A DNA stretch of 64,000 nt from Promerops cafer (Eukaryota; Chordata; Aves; Passeriformes; Nectariniidae). Within the stretch, counting starts at the first letter, position 1. Every line of letters starts with the position of its first letter. The DNA is taken from contig VZSE01000583.1 of NCBI GenBank assembly GCA_013398275.1, forward strand, positions 1 to 64,000, read 5' to 3'. The notes below the pieces were generated by a model. That model saw only the letters and a program-made list of their open reading frames with translations, ran no database searches and was not told the DNA's origin. This document shows positions 1 to 11,600 of this stretch, one piece after another. The translations under genes were made by a program, and so were the position numbers.

Positions 1-375
1 ATTATTATTATTATTATTTCTTACTGGAGTAAGAAGAAAAGCGATGCTGGGGTTTGGTTTGGGGTTTTTTTGGGGGGTGGGGGGTGTTCAAACCACTTGC
101 CACCAGTCAAGGGCTTTATCCAGCAATCCCCAGATCTGCTTGGGGTGAGGGAGTTGCTGGGGAAAATCCTTCTGTGCTTAAATTTAGTTTGAAGTCCCTC
201 GCTGGGCCTGGGCCTGACTGCATAAGAGAAATATCATCTCTGCTTTTTTAGGACATTCTCCCCTTTCCTTCACGGACCCCTCCCGGAGCTCTGAGGAGCA
301 CAAGGGGGGCTGGACAGTTTGGGCTGGTCTGGGCTCAGGTGTGTGACCAAATCGATCCCTCCTGATTATGGCAGA

Positions 376-800
376 AAATTCCACTGGCAGAAAATCCCAA
401 CTTCAGTAAATCCCAATTTCAGCAAATTCCAGTTTCGGAAAATACCAGTTTTGGTAAATACCAGTTTGAGAAAATACCCATTTCAGAAAATCCCAATTTC
501 AGTAAATTCCAATTTCAGAAAATACCAATTTCAGAAAATCCCAATTTCAGTAAATTCCAATTTCAGTAAACACCAATTTCAGAAAATCCCAATTTCAGTA
601 AATTCCAATTTCAGAGAATTCCAATTTCAGTCAATTCCAGTATCGGTCCATTCCAATTTCAGTAAATGCCATGTCCTCTGACCCTAAAACAAAAACCCAA
701 AAGCAAAGATTTTTATTTTTTTTTTNCAGAAAATTCCAATTCCAGTAAATCCCAATTTCAGTCAATTCCAGTATCGGTCCATTCCAATTTCAGTAAATGC
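376..800. repeat. AT-rich minisatellite, unit about 17 bp
   Basis: Roughly 17-18-bp units of the form AATTTCAGTAAATTCC repeat with small changes from 376 to 660 and resume at 727-795 after an A/T-rich spacer. The end of the array and the spacer are duplicated: the block beginning near 649 recurs from about 778 to 855, and a single N sits at 726 between the copies. The duplication may be real or may be a mis-joined assembly gap. Confidence 0.85.
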
Positions 801-1068
801 CATGTCCTCTGACCCTAAAACAAAAACCCAAAAGCAAAGATTTTTATTTTTTTTTTCCCCCAAGGTGCTGGGCAGACTGCAGAGCCTTCCTGCAGGCCCA
901 GGAGATGCCTGGAGGTCCATGCCATGGCCTGGTGTGTGCTGGGCCAGTGCCCTGCAGGACCCAACCCCTGGAACCAGAGCAGGGGCTGGAATTCCGTGCC
1001 AGGGACACCCCCGGGCATCCTGCAGGGCTGGGAAGGGCTGAGGCAGCACTGGGTTAAATTATGGATGG

Positions 1069-1187
1069 GGGAGCTGCTTAATGGGATTTATCATCAGGAA
1101 TCGTGGAGCAACACTGAGATTCTGGGGTTGGGGAGCTGATTAATGGGATTTAGTATCAGGAATCATGGAGCAACACTGAGATTTTGG
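1069..1187. repeat. Tandem duplication of a ~61-bp unit
   Basis: Two adjacent copies of a unit starting GGAGCTG and ending in TTTTGGGGT or TTCTGGGGT lie head to tail, differing at a handful of bases. Each contains the string AGCAACACTGAGATT. No gene is involved. Confidence 0.85.
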
Positions 1188-2067
1188 GGTGAAAAGGAGC
1201 TTTGAGCAGAAGGAAGGCAGAGGAGTGTAGGGAGAGACCAGCCCATTGTACAGAGATGTTCCTCCTGTTGGGGTTTTGGGTATTATTTCTTTTTTTTTTT
1301 TTTAATTTTAATTTTATTTTATTTTCCCTTTTTTTTTCTTTTCTTTTTTTTTTTTTTTTAATTCTACTTTAGATCTGCAAGCTTGTGCACTGTGGGTGCG
1401 TGACTATTTTAGTGTGAACCGTGTTTTTTGTCATAGTATTGAAATAATAAAAGCTTCAACATAGTTTGGATGTGGAAGGTGTAGCGCTAGTTCAGATTTG
1501 AGAATCAAAAATAAAATAAATATTCAGGAATTAAAATAATTATTTAAAAAACAACAATAACAACAACAAAAAAAAAACAAACAGAAAGAGAACAACTCTT
1601 ACAAAGAGCAGAAGCCTTTAAATGAGAAAAGCAACCCGGGCTGCCTCTGGCGTTCCCAGGAGGATGAGGGGGGTGTGGAGGCTGTGTCCATCGTTCCTTG
1701 GGGTATGCAGTCTGTTCAGTGGCATCCCACCATTTCCAGCCGTGAGAAACAACGCTCTTGTCATTTCCTTGTGGGGTTTCTTGCATTGTGTTTTCCTCAG
1801 CTCCTGGGGTGCACGGGGAGGGCGATGGAGCTGCGGGCTGAGGCTGCCCCGCCCGTCCTGGGCGGCTTTTGGGCAGGACGGGGCCTCGTTCCCGAGCCTG
1901 CTGGCACACCCAGCCCGTGCGTGGCCCGTCACAGCAGTGTCCCTCAGCCCTGGGGACGGGGGGCTCCTGGGCCCGAGGATTCCTTTCTTTTCCCCAAAGA
2001 AATGAATTCCCAAAACACTGCAGCCGGGCAGCAGCGGTGCCTCCATCCCCGTGGGTGAGCACAGTTC

Positions 2068-2268
2068 GTCCCTTTTTGTCCCCCCACTTTGTCCCTTTTT
2101 GTCCCCCAGTTCGTCCCTTTTTGTCTCCCCACTTTGTCCCTTTTTGTCCCCCAGTTCGTCCCTTTTTGTCTCCCCACTTTGTCCCTTTTTGTCCCCCCAC
2201 TTTGTCCCTTTTTGTCTCCCCACTTTGTCCCTTTTTGCCCCCCCACTTTGTCCCTTTTTGTGCCGAAT
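2068..2268. repeat. Pyrimidine-rich minisatellite, unit ~22 bp
   Basis: About nine units of the type TTTGTCCCTTTTTGTCCCCC occur in tandem, alternating between versions with CCACTTTG and CCAGTTCG. The plus strand is almost pure pyrimidine. Long open frames on both strands here are a by-product of the repeat. Confidence 0.9.
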
Positions 2269-2695
2269 TCTGGCTGGTTTTGTCACCTGGGCGTGCTGTA
2301 ACCCCCAAAGCTGAGCAGCTGGTAGGAAACCCACCACCATTCCCAAAAACCTGCCAGGTGGGAATTGGGGGAGCTGCCCCACCTGGATCGGTGGATTTGT
2401 CCCAAAAGGTGACGAGCTCAGAGCCCAGCACCCAGTGACAGCCTGGGGTGGCACTGGCTGGGCTTTAGGGTCCTTTCTACCCCAAAGCTCTGGTCTGGGG
2501 GGATGGAGGGAGCTCAGGAGGGAGCCCTGGGCAGTGTCCAGCAGCTCCTCTCAGTGTCCCCTCCCCATGCCTGTGCTGGGTTTCCATTGCCCTTAACAGC
2601 AAAGAATTCCATATTTAATTTCCAAGTGCCCCCTTCCCAGCCCGCTGCAGCCTCACGGCTTGGATCTGTCCCCTCGGGGAGGGGGGCCAGCCTGG

Positions 2696-2930
2696 GGCTG
2701 GTGGCACTGCTGTGGCTCTGTGTGTCCCTCCGTGGGGTTGGTGGCACTGCTGTGGCTGCTCCAGGGTTGGTGGCACTGCTGTGGCTCCGTGTGTCCCTCC
2801 CTGGGGCTGGTGGCACTGCTGTGGCTCCGTGTGTCCCTCCCTGGGGTCAGTGGCCCTGCCGTGGCTGCTCCAGGGCTGGTGGCAGTGCCGTGGCTGCTCC
2901 AGGGTCGGTGGCAGTGCCGTGGCTGCCCCG
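2696..2930. repeat. GC-rich minisatellite built on GGTGGCACTGCTGTGGCT
   Basis: Several degenerate units of about 36-57 bp recur, each with GGTGGCACTGCTGTGGCT or GGTGGCAGTGCCGTGGCT followed by CCGTGTGTCCCTCC or GCTCCAGGG. The repetition explains the several overlapping open frames. Confidence 0.8.
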
Positions 2931-3331
2931 TGCCTGTCCCCAGTGTCACAGGAGCGGTGCCATCTCGTGCTGCACCATTCGTACAGGTGACAATAGTGCA
3001 TCCCGCCCGTCAGCTTCCAGAGTGGCGTTTTCTTCTCACACTTTTCTATGGAGCCTTCAAACCCCACATTCTTCACCACCAGGCTGTTTTGATAGTTGTT
3101 CTCAGCCCCTCCATGGCCATCCTTCCCCAGCATTCCCTACTTTTGGGGGCCTTCTATCTTGTTAAAAAAAGAAAAAAACAAAAAATCTTTTTACCGAGTG
3201 AAACATCGACTCCACCTTTATCCCCATTCTCACTGGTGTAAATACTGATACTAACTGAGGATTTTGACTTTGCATTCTGTCAGAATACTGTGTTCAAATA
3301 AAAACGACAAAAAAAAAAAAAAAAAAAAAAA

Positions 3332-5320
3332 AGCTGATGCCTGCAGTCTGCCCTTCTTTAGCTGCTCTGGTCCTGCTGCCTCATCCCACCTCGGTGGCAC
3401 TAAAAGCACTTTCAGGTTTATTTCTTTGTCCCTCTGTATTTATTTAGTTATTTCCTGGAGATAGCAAACACAAAAACGCAGTTTCGCAGCTACTGGGGAG
3501 CTTTATTCCCCCCCAAAAGGCACTTTCCTGTTGCCTGGCTGTGGAAAGTGTGACTGCGGTGTTGGGTTTAAGAGGTGACCTCTGCCCAGCCTGAACTGGG
3601 TGCCTGAACTTAACGAGGTTCGAGTGTCATTAATTTATTCAATTAATTCATTTTAAAGTCTTGATCTTTTCTAAATCCTAGCTAAAAATTGACCAAATGC
3701 CCACGATCAGTTCTTTGACTCTGGGGATTATGGGGAGGGGAGGGCTGCATTATCTTCACAAATTCTGGCAAAACAGAGTTGGTTTCCACACGGAAGTTCC
3801 CATTTAGCTGAAAAAGAGCTTTTGAAGTCACTCCCTGACCATTTGATGTAAAAAACACCAACTGCTTTCCAGTGGGGAAGCATCAGTTGGCCCCAGTCCC
3901 TGGTTGGGGTTGAAGGGAGGCGCTGGGGTTGCCCTTTGCCCTTTGGGGTTGCCCTTTCTGGGTTCAGAGATGCCTCAATCCCCCCAGCCCTGCGCATCGT
4001 GCCGGCTGGGTGGGAGCTGTGCCCTGCCTTTGCCTGCTTCCCTGCTGCTCCCTTGGAGCCCGGAGGAGCTCAGGGGTTCCTCCCTCTTCTCCAGAGAAGT
4101 GAAAAGGGATTTTCCTGCCCCCGGAGCTGGGGCTGTGCTCAGTGGCAAAACCACTGACAGATCCTTTTTTAGATCTTTGTGTTTCTTCAGCCATTTGCTC
4201 AACCCTCAGACCTTTTAATTTCCATTGAATTTTAATTTTCCCTCGTCTCTCCCTCTGTTAAGGCCATGGCACCCGACTGGCAGTGTCACCTTGGCTGAGT
4301 GTGGCTCCTTTTCCCTCGGGCTGAATTTGGGGTAAGTCTGAGCGGGGCTGGGGGGCTGGAGGGAGATTTTTGTGCTGCCTCTTTCTCTCATCCCTTCTAG
4401 AAATCATAATTATCTGGCCTTTTATCAGGTATCAGTATATGAATATCACAGCATCATTTTAAGTGCCTTTGGAAGTATTCAGAGACTCAAGGGGGCTCTC
4501 CCCTCTGCACATCTGCTGCAGAGTGGCTTTATTCCCCGGGTTTTGTGGGATAACAAATAAACCCCAAATTCCTGAGCATCCCACTGCCCCAGCTATGGCC
4601 TCGTGGGTGTTTTTAATTGGACACTGGGCTGGGAACAACCTCATTAGAGGGAAAAAAACCCCTTTGGGATGAAGGGTGGCACGGGCAGAGCTGATGGCAG
4701 TGAGGGGAGGGAAGGGAATTGTTTGGGTTTGGTGCATGAGCGGGGAAAAGGGATATCCTGGCTGTTCCCACAGCCACGGGAGTGGAAGGGCTGGGGCGTT
4801 CCGGCTGCCCGTGGAGCTCAGCCCCTCTCTGGCGCTCAGGATCCGTGTCCCGGCTGGGGAGGTGGGACGCGGCAGCGGAGGCAGATGGATGCGGCCGGGC
4901 TGTCGGTTCCCGGAGGGGTCTCTAAGCTCGCCGCAGCGGCCGCGGGGGGAGCCGGCCCTGTGCTGCGGCTCCCCCGGGGTGGATGTGCCGGGGACCGCAG
5001 TCCCGGGCGGCGCAGCTCCGCGGTGCTCTGGCTCCCTGCGGTGGCCGAGAGCCTCCATCGCCGCCGCCCCTCAGAGGTGCGGAAAGTCGCAGCCTTTCCG
5101 GGAGATCGTAACAGAAAAACAACCCGAATCGGACTTAAAAACCAGGACAAGCTTCAGGCTGGACATCAGCAGGAATTTCTCATGGAAAATTAAACATCGG
5201 CAGGGGCTGCCCAGGGAGGTGTCCCGGGAAGGACCGGACGTGGCACTCAGAGCTCCGGGTTGGCGACAAGGTGGGGACGGGTCCCAGGGTGGGCTCGGCG
5301 CTGCCGGGGCTCTGTTCCAG
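3332..5320. other. Intergenic region between NCAM1 end and TTC12 promoter
   Basis: I see no gene. The open frames on both strands are short, overlap each other and show no recognisable domain. GC content rises toward 4800-5320, where the sequence grades into the TTC12 CpG-rich promoter. Confidence 0.6.
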
Positions 5321-5327
5321 CCGGGAT

Positions 5328-5371
5328 AACCCCGGGATAACCCCGAGATAACCCCGGGATAACCCCGGGAC
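5328..5371. repeat. Short tandem repeat GATAACCCCGG
   Basis: Four 11-12-bp units of GATAACCCCGG type lie in tandem at the upstream edge of the TTC12 promoter region. Confidence 0.85.
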
Positions 5372-5538
5372 TCTCTGCCGGGAGCCCGCGGGCGGCACCT
5401 GCCGCTTTCCCGCCAAATTGCCGGCTCGTTCACGTAGCCCCACCCTTCATTTGCATACAATAGACACACCCCCAAACCTGTATGGTTACGCCCTTCATTT
5501 GCATCGCCACGCCCACCCGCGCGTGCCGCGTCCGGCGC

Positions 5539-5552
5539 GTCACCGCGGCAAC
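5539..5552 (+). promoter_or_regulatory. RFX-type X-box upstream of TTC12
   Basis: The sequence GTCACCGCGGCAAC fits the X-box consensus GTNRCC-N(0-3)-RGYAAC exactly, with a 2-base spacer. It lies 111 bases before the TTC12 ATG. RFX factors bind such sites in promoters of ciliary genes, and TTC12 is a known dynein-arm assembly and primary ciliary dyskinesia gene. Function is inferred from the motif and its position. Confidence 0.6.
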
Positions 5553-5585
5553 GGCTCCGCGGGTTCGAGCCCGGCCGCGGCGGGT

Positions 5586-5655
5586 GGCGCTGTCCCCTGC
5601 TGTCCCCTGCTGTGCCCTGCTGTCCCCTGCTGTCCCCTGCTGTCCCCCCGTGTCT
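5586..5655. repeat. TGTCCCCTGC decamer repeat in TTC12 5' UTR
   Basis: About six copies of the decamer TGTCCCCTGC, one with TGTGCCCTGC, run up to within ten bases of the TTC12 start codon. The array probably lies in the transcribed leader. Confidence 0.85.
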
Positions 5656-5662
5656 CCGGGCC

Positions 5663-8600
5663 ATGCTGCGCGACGAGGACACCGAGGCGGATTTCCAGCG
5701 CTTCCTGCGCCGCGTGGACGATGTCAGTGAGTGCCCGCAGGGCCCGGCCGGGAGCAGCGAAGGGAACGGGAGGGCAGGCGGCGAGGAAGGCGGAAAATCG
5801 CTGGGAAGGAGGAAGATCCCCTTCTGAACAAACCCTCTCCGGTTCGGCTTATTCAGTGTTTGGCTGCGAGCTCGGCTGCGGGGAGGCTTTGAGGGCCTCT
5901 CGCTTTGTTTGGGATGCTGAGAGCCGCTGGCTTCTGTGCATTTCAATAATGTTGACAGACACTGCGGGGGGCTCCCGAAAGTGACAGGAAATCGATGCTG
6001 GGAAAGTTTCTGTTTATTTAAAGCGTCCAGGGCAATGCTGGAGCGTCCTGGTCTATGGGAGGTGTCCCTGCCCATGGCACTGGGTGGGTTTTAAGGTCTT
6101 TTCCAACCCAAACCATTCCAGGATTCTGTGATTTTATGGTAAAAGCCATCCTGGTCAGCGGTGCCTTCAAAGCAGGTGCTGCCTGAACTCCTGGTGCTTC
6201 CACGTTTGAGGTGCTGTGTGTGTATATATATTTTATTTGGTTTTTTCCTGTGTCTTTTTAGCCAATTTGCTGCAAGGCCTGAACTCCCCGGACTCGGCTG
6301 TCCAGGAAAGAGCCATTGCTGAGACAGAGAAAAGGCTCCAAGAGCAAGGAGCCAGCAGGGAGGAGGAGGAGAGCAGGACCACGGTGAACAGAACGCTCAT
6401 CAACACTTCTGTAAGGGCTTTTTCCCTCTGAAATTAAAGCTGGACTCAGTTCAGGTCTTGCCTCGTTAAAGACACAAATGGAAACTTTCCAGGAATGTCA
6501 GAATTTATCAAATCCTTACCATCCTTTGTTTAAATGTCAAACTGATGCTCCTTCTGTGCTCAGTCTGGGTATTTCAGATGCACGCAGACATCCCCTGATG
6601 CTGCCTGTAGCTTTGTCCAACCCAGCCAAGTGTTCCTTTGCTGCTGCAGCTTTTCCCAAAATATTTGTGCTGTGTTTCTGTTTTTCCAGGGCGCGGCGAG
6701 GGCGGAGGCAGTGGATGCAGGTAGGACAGTGCTCCCCTCGGTCTGTCACAGCTCTAAAACCAGTTGTAGCAGGGACGGAGTTCCTGCAATTGATTCCACC
6801 CCTGCCAAAGTCCAAGCTGACTATTTCTGGTGTCTTTAACCAAAATTCAGCCAGATCTAGGACCACACTCAAGGTCTTAGCTGTATTTTTCACAGCCTTT
6901 GCCTCGTTCTGTTCTGGCTCCTCATCAGAACACTTCTTATTGTGAATTTAAAAGCCAACCTGTTTGTTTGCCCCTGGAGAGGAGCTGCAGCAAGGCAGGC
7001 GTGCAGATCCTCAGGGGTGGCATCATCATTGTCCGTGACACTTGTCAGCCACCTTCCACTTTAATTGCTGAAATGGCCCCTTAGTATTTTATTAAGAAAT
7101 GACTCAGAAATACCCTAGGAATTCTTGTTTTTTTCTCTATTTTAATGAAGTTTGCTCTTTTTCCCCACCCTAAAATGCCACCAACTCTCCTGGCTGGAAG
7201 ATGGCTTCCTGGCAGCTTTGGAGAAGGATGCCAGAGAACGAGCCCAGCGAAGGAGGAGGAATGAGCAGCTGGCAAACGGTGACTGCTGAAAGCACCTGAG
7301 GCTGCTGCCTTCAGAATGACCTGGCAGGGACTGAGGGAGGCACAGCTGTGCTTGTCTGGGCCCAGCGAGTGTCCCCAGCACTGGGACAGGCTTGGGGATT
7401 CCACAGAGCTGCTGCATCCTGGTTTCCTCCGTGACCTCCCCGTGGTGGAGCTGGTTTGGGATGGAGGGAGGCACTTTGGGCTGGGCACACACGCTCAGGG
7501 GTCCCTCTGGAAGAGGGAGGATTGCAGTGGAAGCCTTGCAAGCCGTGGCTGGGCTGGAACCCTGGTGGCTGTGGGCTTCCCCAGCTCAGTCACATTTGGG
7601 GGGATCGAAGGGAAATTGATGTTCTCGATGCGTTCTGCAGCCCTGAAGGAGCAGGGGAACGAAGCCTTCAGGCAAGGAGACTTTGCCTTGGCCATCCAGA
7701 GGTACTCGGAGGGGCTGGAGAAGCTGAGGGACAAGCAGGAGCTGTACACAAACAGGGCCCAGGTCGGTGGCAGGGAAGGAGCCATTTCTGGTGGATTTTG
7801 TGTTGCTGTGCCAGAATAAAACCCCAAAAAATCGTTCTGTTACACCCTCTTGGATGTGGTGAGCCCCTGCTCCTCCAGAACAAGTGGGGGAAAATGGTTC
7901 CGATTCCCAGTTTTATTTAAATACTCTGATTTTTTTTTTTTTATTAATGCTTTTTCAGGAATCCCTGCTATAACTGTAGAGTGAAATATTGGCTTTGCAC
8001 TCTCTGTTTGCCTTGTGTGCTCTGTGTGTGTGTGTAGAATTCTATTCAATCGATTCTAAATTAGAAAATCCAGGGAGATGGCAGACAAGTTAAGAATGAA
8101 AATTACCCTGCAAAATCAATGGCCAGGCCAATCAGCAGCCCAGTTTTATTCTTTTTAATTAGCCAGTGTTTGTGCAACAGCAAGCAGAAATTGTTTGGAG
8201 GATTCTAATTCTGCTGCCTGGACTTTTTTTGGGTTTATTTCAGGCCTACCTGAAGCTCCGTGAGTATGAGAAAGCCATCAATGACTGTGAGTGGGCATTA
8301 AAGGTAACTCCAGAATTGTCAAGTGGAAAAGATCTCTAAAATCAGCATTATTTACAGAAATCCTTCTTTTTGACTCAAATGAACAGGAAAAAAATCACCT
8401 TTTGGAAACCCTGCTTTCTACCCTCACCTCAAGCCTGTGTTTGTTGGGTCCCTGGGGGCAATAATTCAGCATAAAAACTCTAGACACCTCTAATACATGG
8501 TACAAATGCCCTAATCTTTGCTTTGCTCTGCTCTAATAATTAATCAGAATGCTGGAAAAAATAGGCTAAAATTTTCCAAACACATAACTCATAATGATTT

Positions 8601-11600
8601 CTTTCTGAACTCAGTGCAATAAGAACTGCCTTAAAGCCTATTTCCTCATGGGGAAGGCTCACCTGGGACTGCAGCACTTCACTGAGGTGAGCTGGCTGAG
8701 CTCTGGGGCCACGGGACCGTGATTTGTTCTGCTCTGGTGGGCGAGAGGGAGAAGGTTTCATGCCATGCCTCAGTTTCTGTTTTCTCACTGGAGCTCTGAG
8801 TTTTTTCTCCTTGGGTTTTACTGGAAAATTTCCTTTTAATTTGCAACAGCAGGCAGATGTAGGGACTGAGAATATTTGACTTCCTTGAGAGTTCTGACAT
8901 CTGCGTCTGCATAAATTTTACTTTTCGCATTTATTAAGGACCGTGGCCCCAAAAACTTTTGGGATCTGCTTGGGATATCATTGATGTCATCTTCCTATTT
9001 CCAGCTGAAATGGAGAGCCCTTTTCTTGTCCCCCTTAAGTGCAGGCAGTGCTATGAGAAGATGCTGCAGGTGGATCCCCAAAAGGAAAGCCTGTTTCAAG
9101 GTAAGAAGTGGATATTTGCACGCCTGCTCTCCGATGGAGGTGGAGCAGAATTTCCCTGCCACGCTTGGTTTCCTTGTGGTCTCCCAGACTGTGTGCACGA
9201 GGCCAGGCTGGAGGAGAAGAGGGTGAGAGATGAGGAGAGAGCAGAGAGGGAAATCCAGGCTGGGAATGTGGCTGCTTTATCCATCCAGGAGCTGCTGCAG
9301 AGGATCAGCAGCCCCGGCCAGGACATCCTCTACTACACAGGGGGCATCAGGCTCCTGGCAGAAGTTGTGAACAACTGTGAGTGTTTGCTGCAAGAGTTGT
9401 TAATTTTGGGAGGTGTGACCCAGGGGGAGGAGGGCAAGGGAGCAGTTTTTAAAGGACCAGAGTAACTGTTCCTCTATTTAAAACACACAGCTGGCAATGT
9501 TGGGTATTTCGACGTGGCCAGTGGGTGTTCACAGCATTTTTTAGAATCAGACTGATGTTACAGCTGAGCTGCTGAGAGTTCTTAGGGTCTCATTTGTCTA
9601 TAAATATTTGTAATTCTCTGTTAAAGCCCGTTGAGTTACAAGGCCAATTTTGTGTTTCAGCCTTCCTAAACAGCCTTTCAGTTGAAGCCAACAACCCCAG
9701 GCATGAATTAGAGCAATTTTCAGCTTCAAAACCACTCCTGCTTCATTCCTTCTTGAATTTTCCCCCGTTTTCAATGGTGTTTTTCCCCAGAGCTGCTGAT
9801 GCAGTGACCTTTTCTTTTAGCACTGTGCAGGAAGAGCAGGAGCCTGCCTGGCTGTCACACACCTGAGCTGTTTGTCTCTGCCTCTTCCAGGCACTGGGCA
9901 AACGTTCTTCAGGATAAACAATGGCTTCAGTATCCTCAGGAACCAGACTGTCAGAGGGTAAGAGCTCTCCAGAGGGGGATTCCAGCCTGGGGAAAGGGGA
10001 ATATTGTTTTCAAGAAACAGAATCACCTCTTGAAATGCAGATGAACTGATCAGAGGATGTAATCCCAGATTTTGGTGTCTGAATGGAGGGGCTTGTACCT
10101 GACTGCCACAGACAGAGCTCCCTTAGATGCAGGGAGGGGAATTCATTGATTGCTGTTTGTGTCTGCTCTTTCTGGGCAGTTATCCTATCCCTCGTGGTGA
10201 GAGCAGCTTTGCAGAAAAAATCTGAATATAAAAAAACACCTGAAGGCTCTGGCTACACCCCCTGGTGCTGGGATTGGGCACCAGTGAATATCTGGGAGCT
10301 CAGCTCTGCACTGCAGCCTGGGACCTGCAGCACTGAGACTTTGTAGGGTTCATCCATATTCTGGGTGGTGGCTGCACCTGAGGGCTGAAGCACGTACAGC
10401 TTTTCATTCCTGGATATTTCCCACTGCTTTGATCCATCCTCTGCTCTGTTCACAAGCTGACTTTTCTCGCTCAGGGCCTTCTGTGCAGGGAGCAAAAGCC
10501 CTGCTGAGGTGGAGCTGTGTGTGGCCCTTCTCCTCCTGTGGCAGGCTGCCTGTGCTGGGAATGGTAAATCACACTCATCCCTGTTCACGTGGTTCCTGTG
10601 GCATCTCTGGGGCTGGGACTGGGGCTGGCCATGGCCACCCCTGTCCCAGAGCTCCTGGATCCATCCAGACGTGGTTGTAACCCAAGTTTTGCAGCTCAGA
10701 GGAGGTGTTGGATGCAGCCTTAATTTTGGCAGGATGAAATTTCCCCTCTGTGGGCATTTCTGATCCACCCAAGGGGTGGGAAGTAAATTCCCTGGGGGTT
10801 TTTTGCTGCTCTTAAGATAATGCCACTTGCATAATTTTCTCTGTTTTAAGCGGTTTTAGCTGCAAAAAGCAGAGTTTTATAGAAGAGAAGGCTGAAGTAT
10901 TTTAGAATTAACAATCAGTGGTGCTTGGGCAGGCACCTGCCTCTGTTTTTAGGGAATACCCACGTGGGTGAGAAATGGGCTGGGCTGGGTGGCAAAGTGG
11001 AAATGCAGAATAGTGGTGTCTGTGTTGACTTGTGGCGTTCAGCTGATGCCAAATAAAATAATTCATGCTGAATAAACAAACAAGTAAATAAAACGGGGAT
11101 GCCAGTGAGTGACATTGCTGTGAGATTTTCTGTCTTTCCAGAAGAAAATCAGCGTCTCCTGCTGGCCCAGCCCGAAGTGAGTGCCCAGCTGCCAGAGCTG
11201 CTCTCCTCTGGCACAGCCCAGATGCAGAGGGAGACCTTGGCACTGCTGGCTCTCTACTCAGAGAGCCAGAGTGGCCGGAGGCTGCTGGTCAGCCAGGACC
11301 TGGGCAGGTGAGCACCAGCAGGAGAATGTCCTGGCAGGCTGAGCTCAGGCTCAGAGCTGCCCCAGCTCCAGGGGAAGCGTCCTGAGGGGACACAGTGACC
11401 CTGAGGCTTCTGCCCCTTGGCCTGGCAGAGGTGACTTTGGACGTGTGGGGTGGCAGTGCAGCGAGTTCTGATGAGTGAAACACAGCAGGAGGAGTTCCTG
11501 TCACTTTGAGTCCCCTCCTTCAAGGCCGTGCAGCACTCGGGCAGAGCTCACCCTGGTGCCTCTGAGATCCCCTGGATTCCAGCTGAGAGTCTCTCCTCGT

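Larger units (their letters stand above)
1..3331 (+). other. NCAM1: Probable distal 3' UTR of NCAM1
   Basis: No credible coding exon is visible here. The segment carries plus-strand poly(A) signals AATAAA at 1446-1451 and 3297-3302, with AT-rich UTR-like sequence before each (about 1370-1480 and 2970-3305). In vertebrates the gene directly upstream of TTC12, on the same strand, is NCAM1, which has a long 3' UTR. The assignment rests on synteny, strand and the poly(A) signals, because no NCAM1 coding sequence lies in the window. Several minisatellites interrupt the segment, so part of it may be downstream intergenic DNA if the 1446 signal is the one used. Confidence 0.45.
5380..5662 (+). promoter_or_regulatory. 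TTC12: TTC12 promoter and 5' UTR, CpG-rich
   Basis: The block before the TTC12 start codon is rich in GC and CpG and has no TATA box. It contains two identical octamers ATTTGCAT (5449-5456 and 5497-5504), each preceded by CCCTTC, and an X-box-like site at 5539-5552. It ends in a 10-bp tandem repeat that would lie in the 5' UTR. A CpG-rich, TATA-less start is usual for a broadly expressed or ciliated-cell gene. The transcription start itself cannot be placed from sequence. Confidence 0.6.

Noticed and set aside
1544..2454. Long open frames of nearly 300 codons on the minus strand
   Set aside because: They are produced by the 22-bp minisatellite (GDKKGQSG-type repeat translation) and have equivalent frames on the other strand; no domain or splice structure supports a gene.
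5418..5984. 188-codon frame over the TTC12 promoter and exon 1
   Set aside because: It runs out of frame with the TTC12 start MLRDEDTEADFQ and through the 10-bp repeat; no family match.
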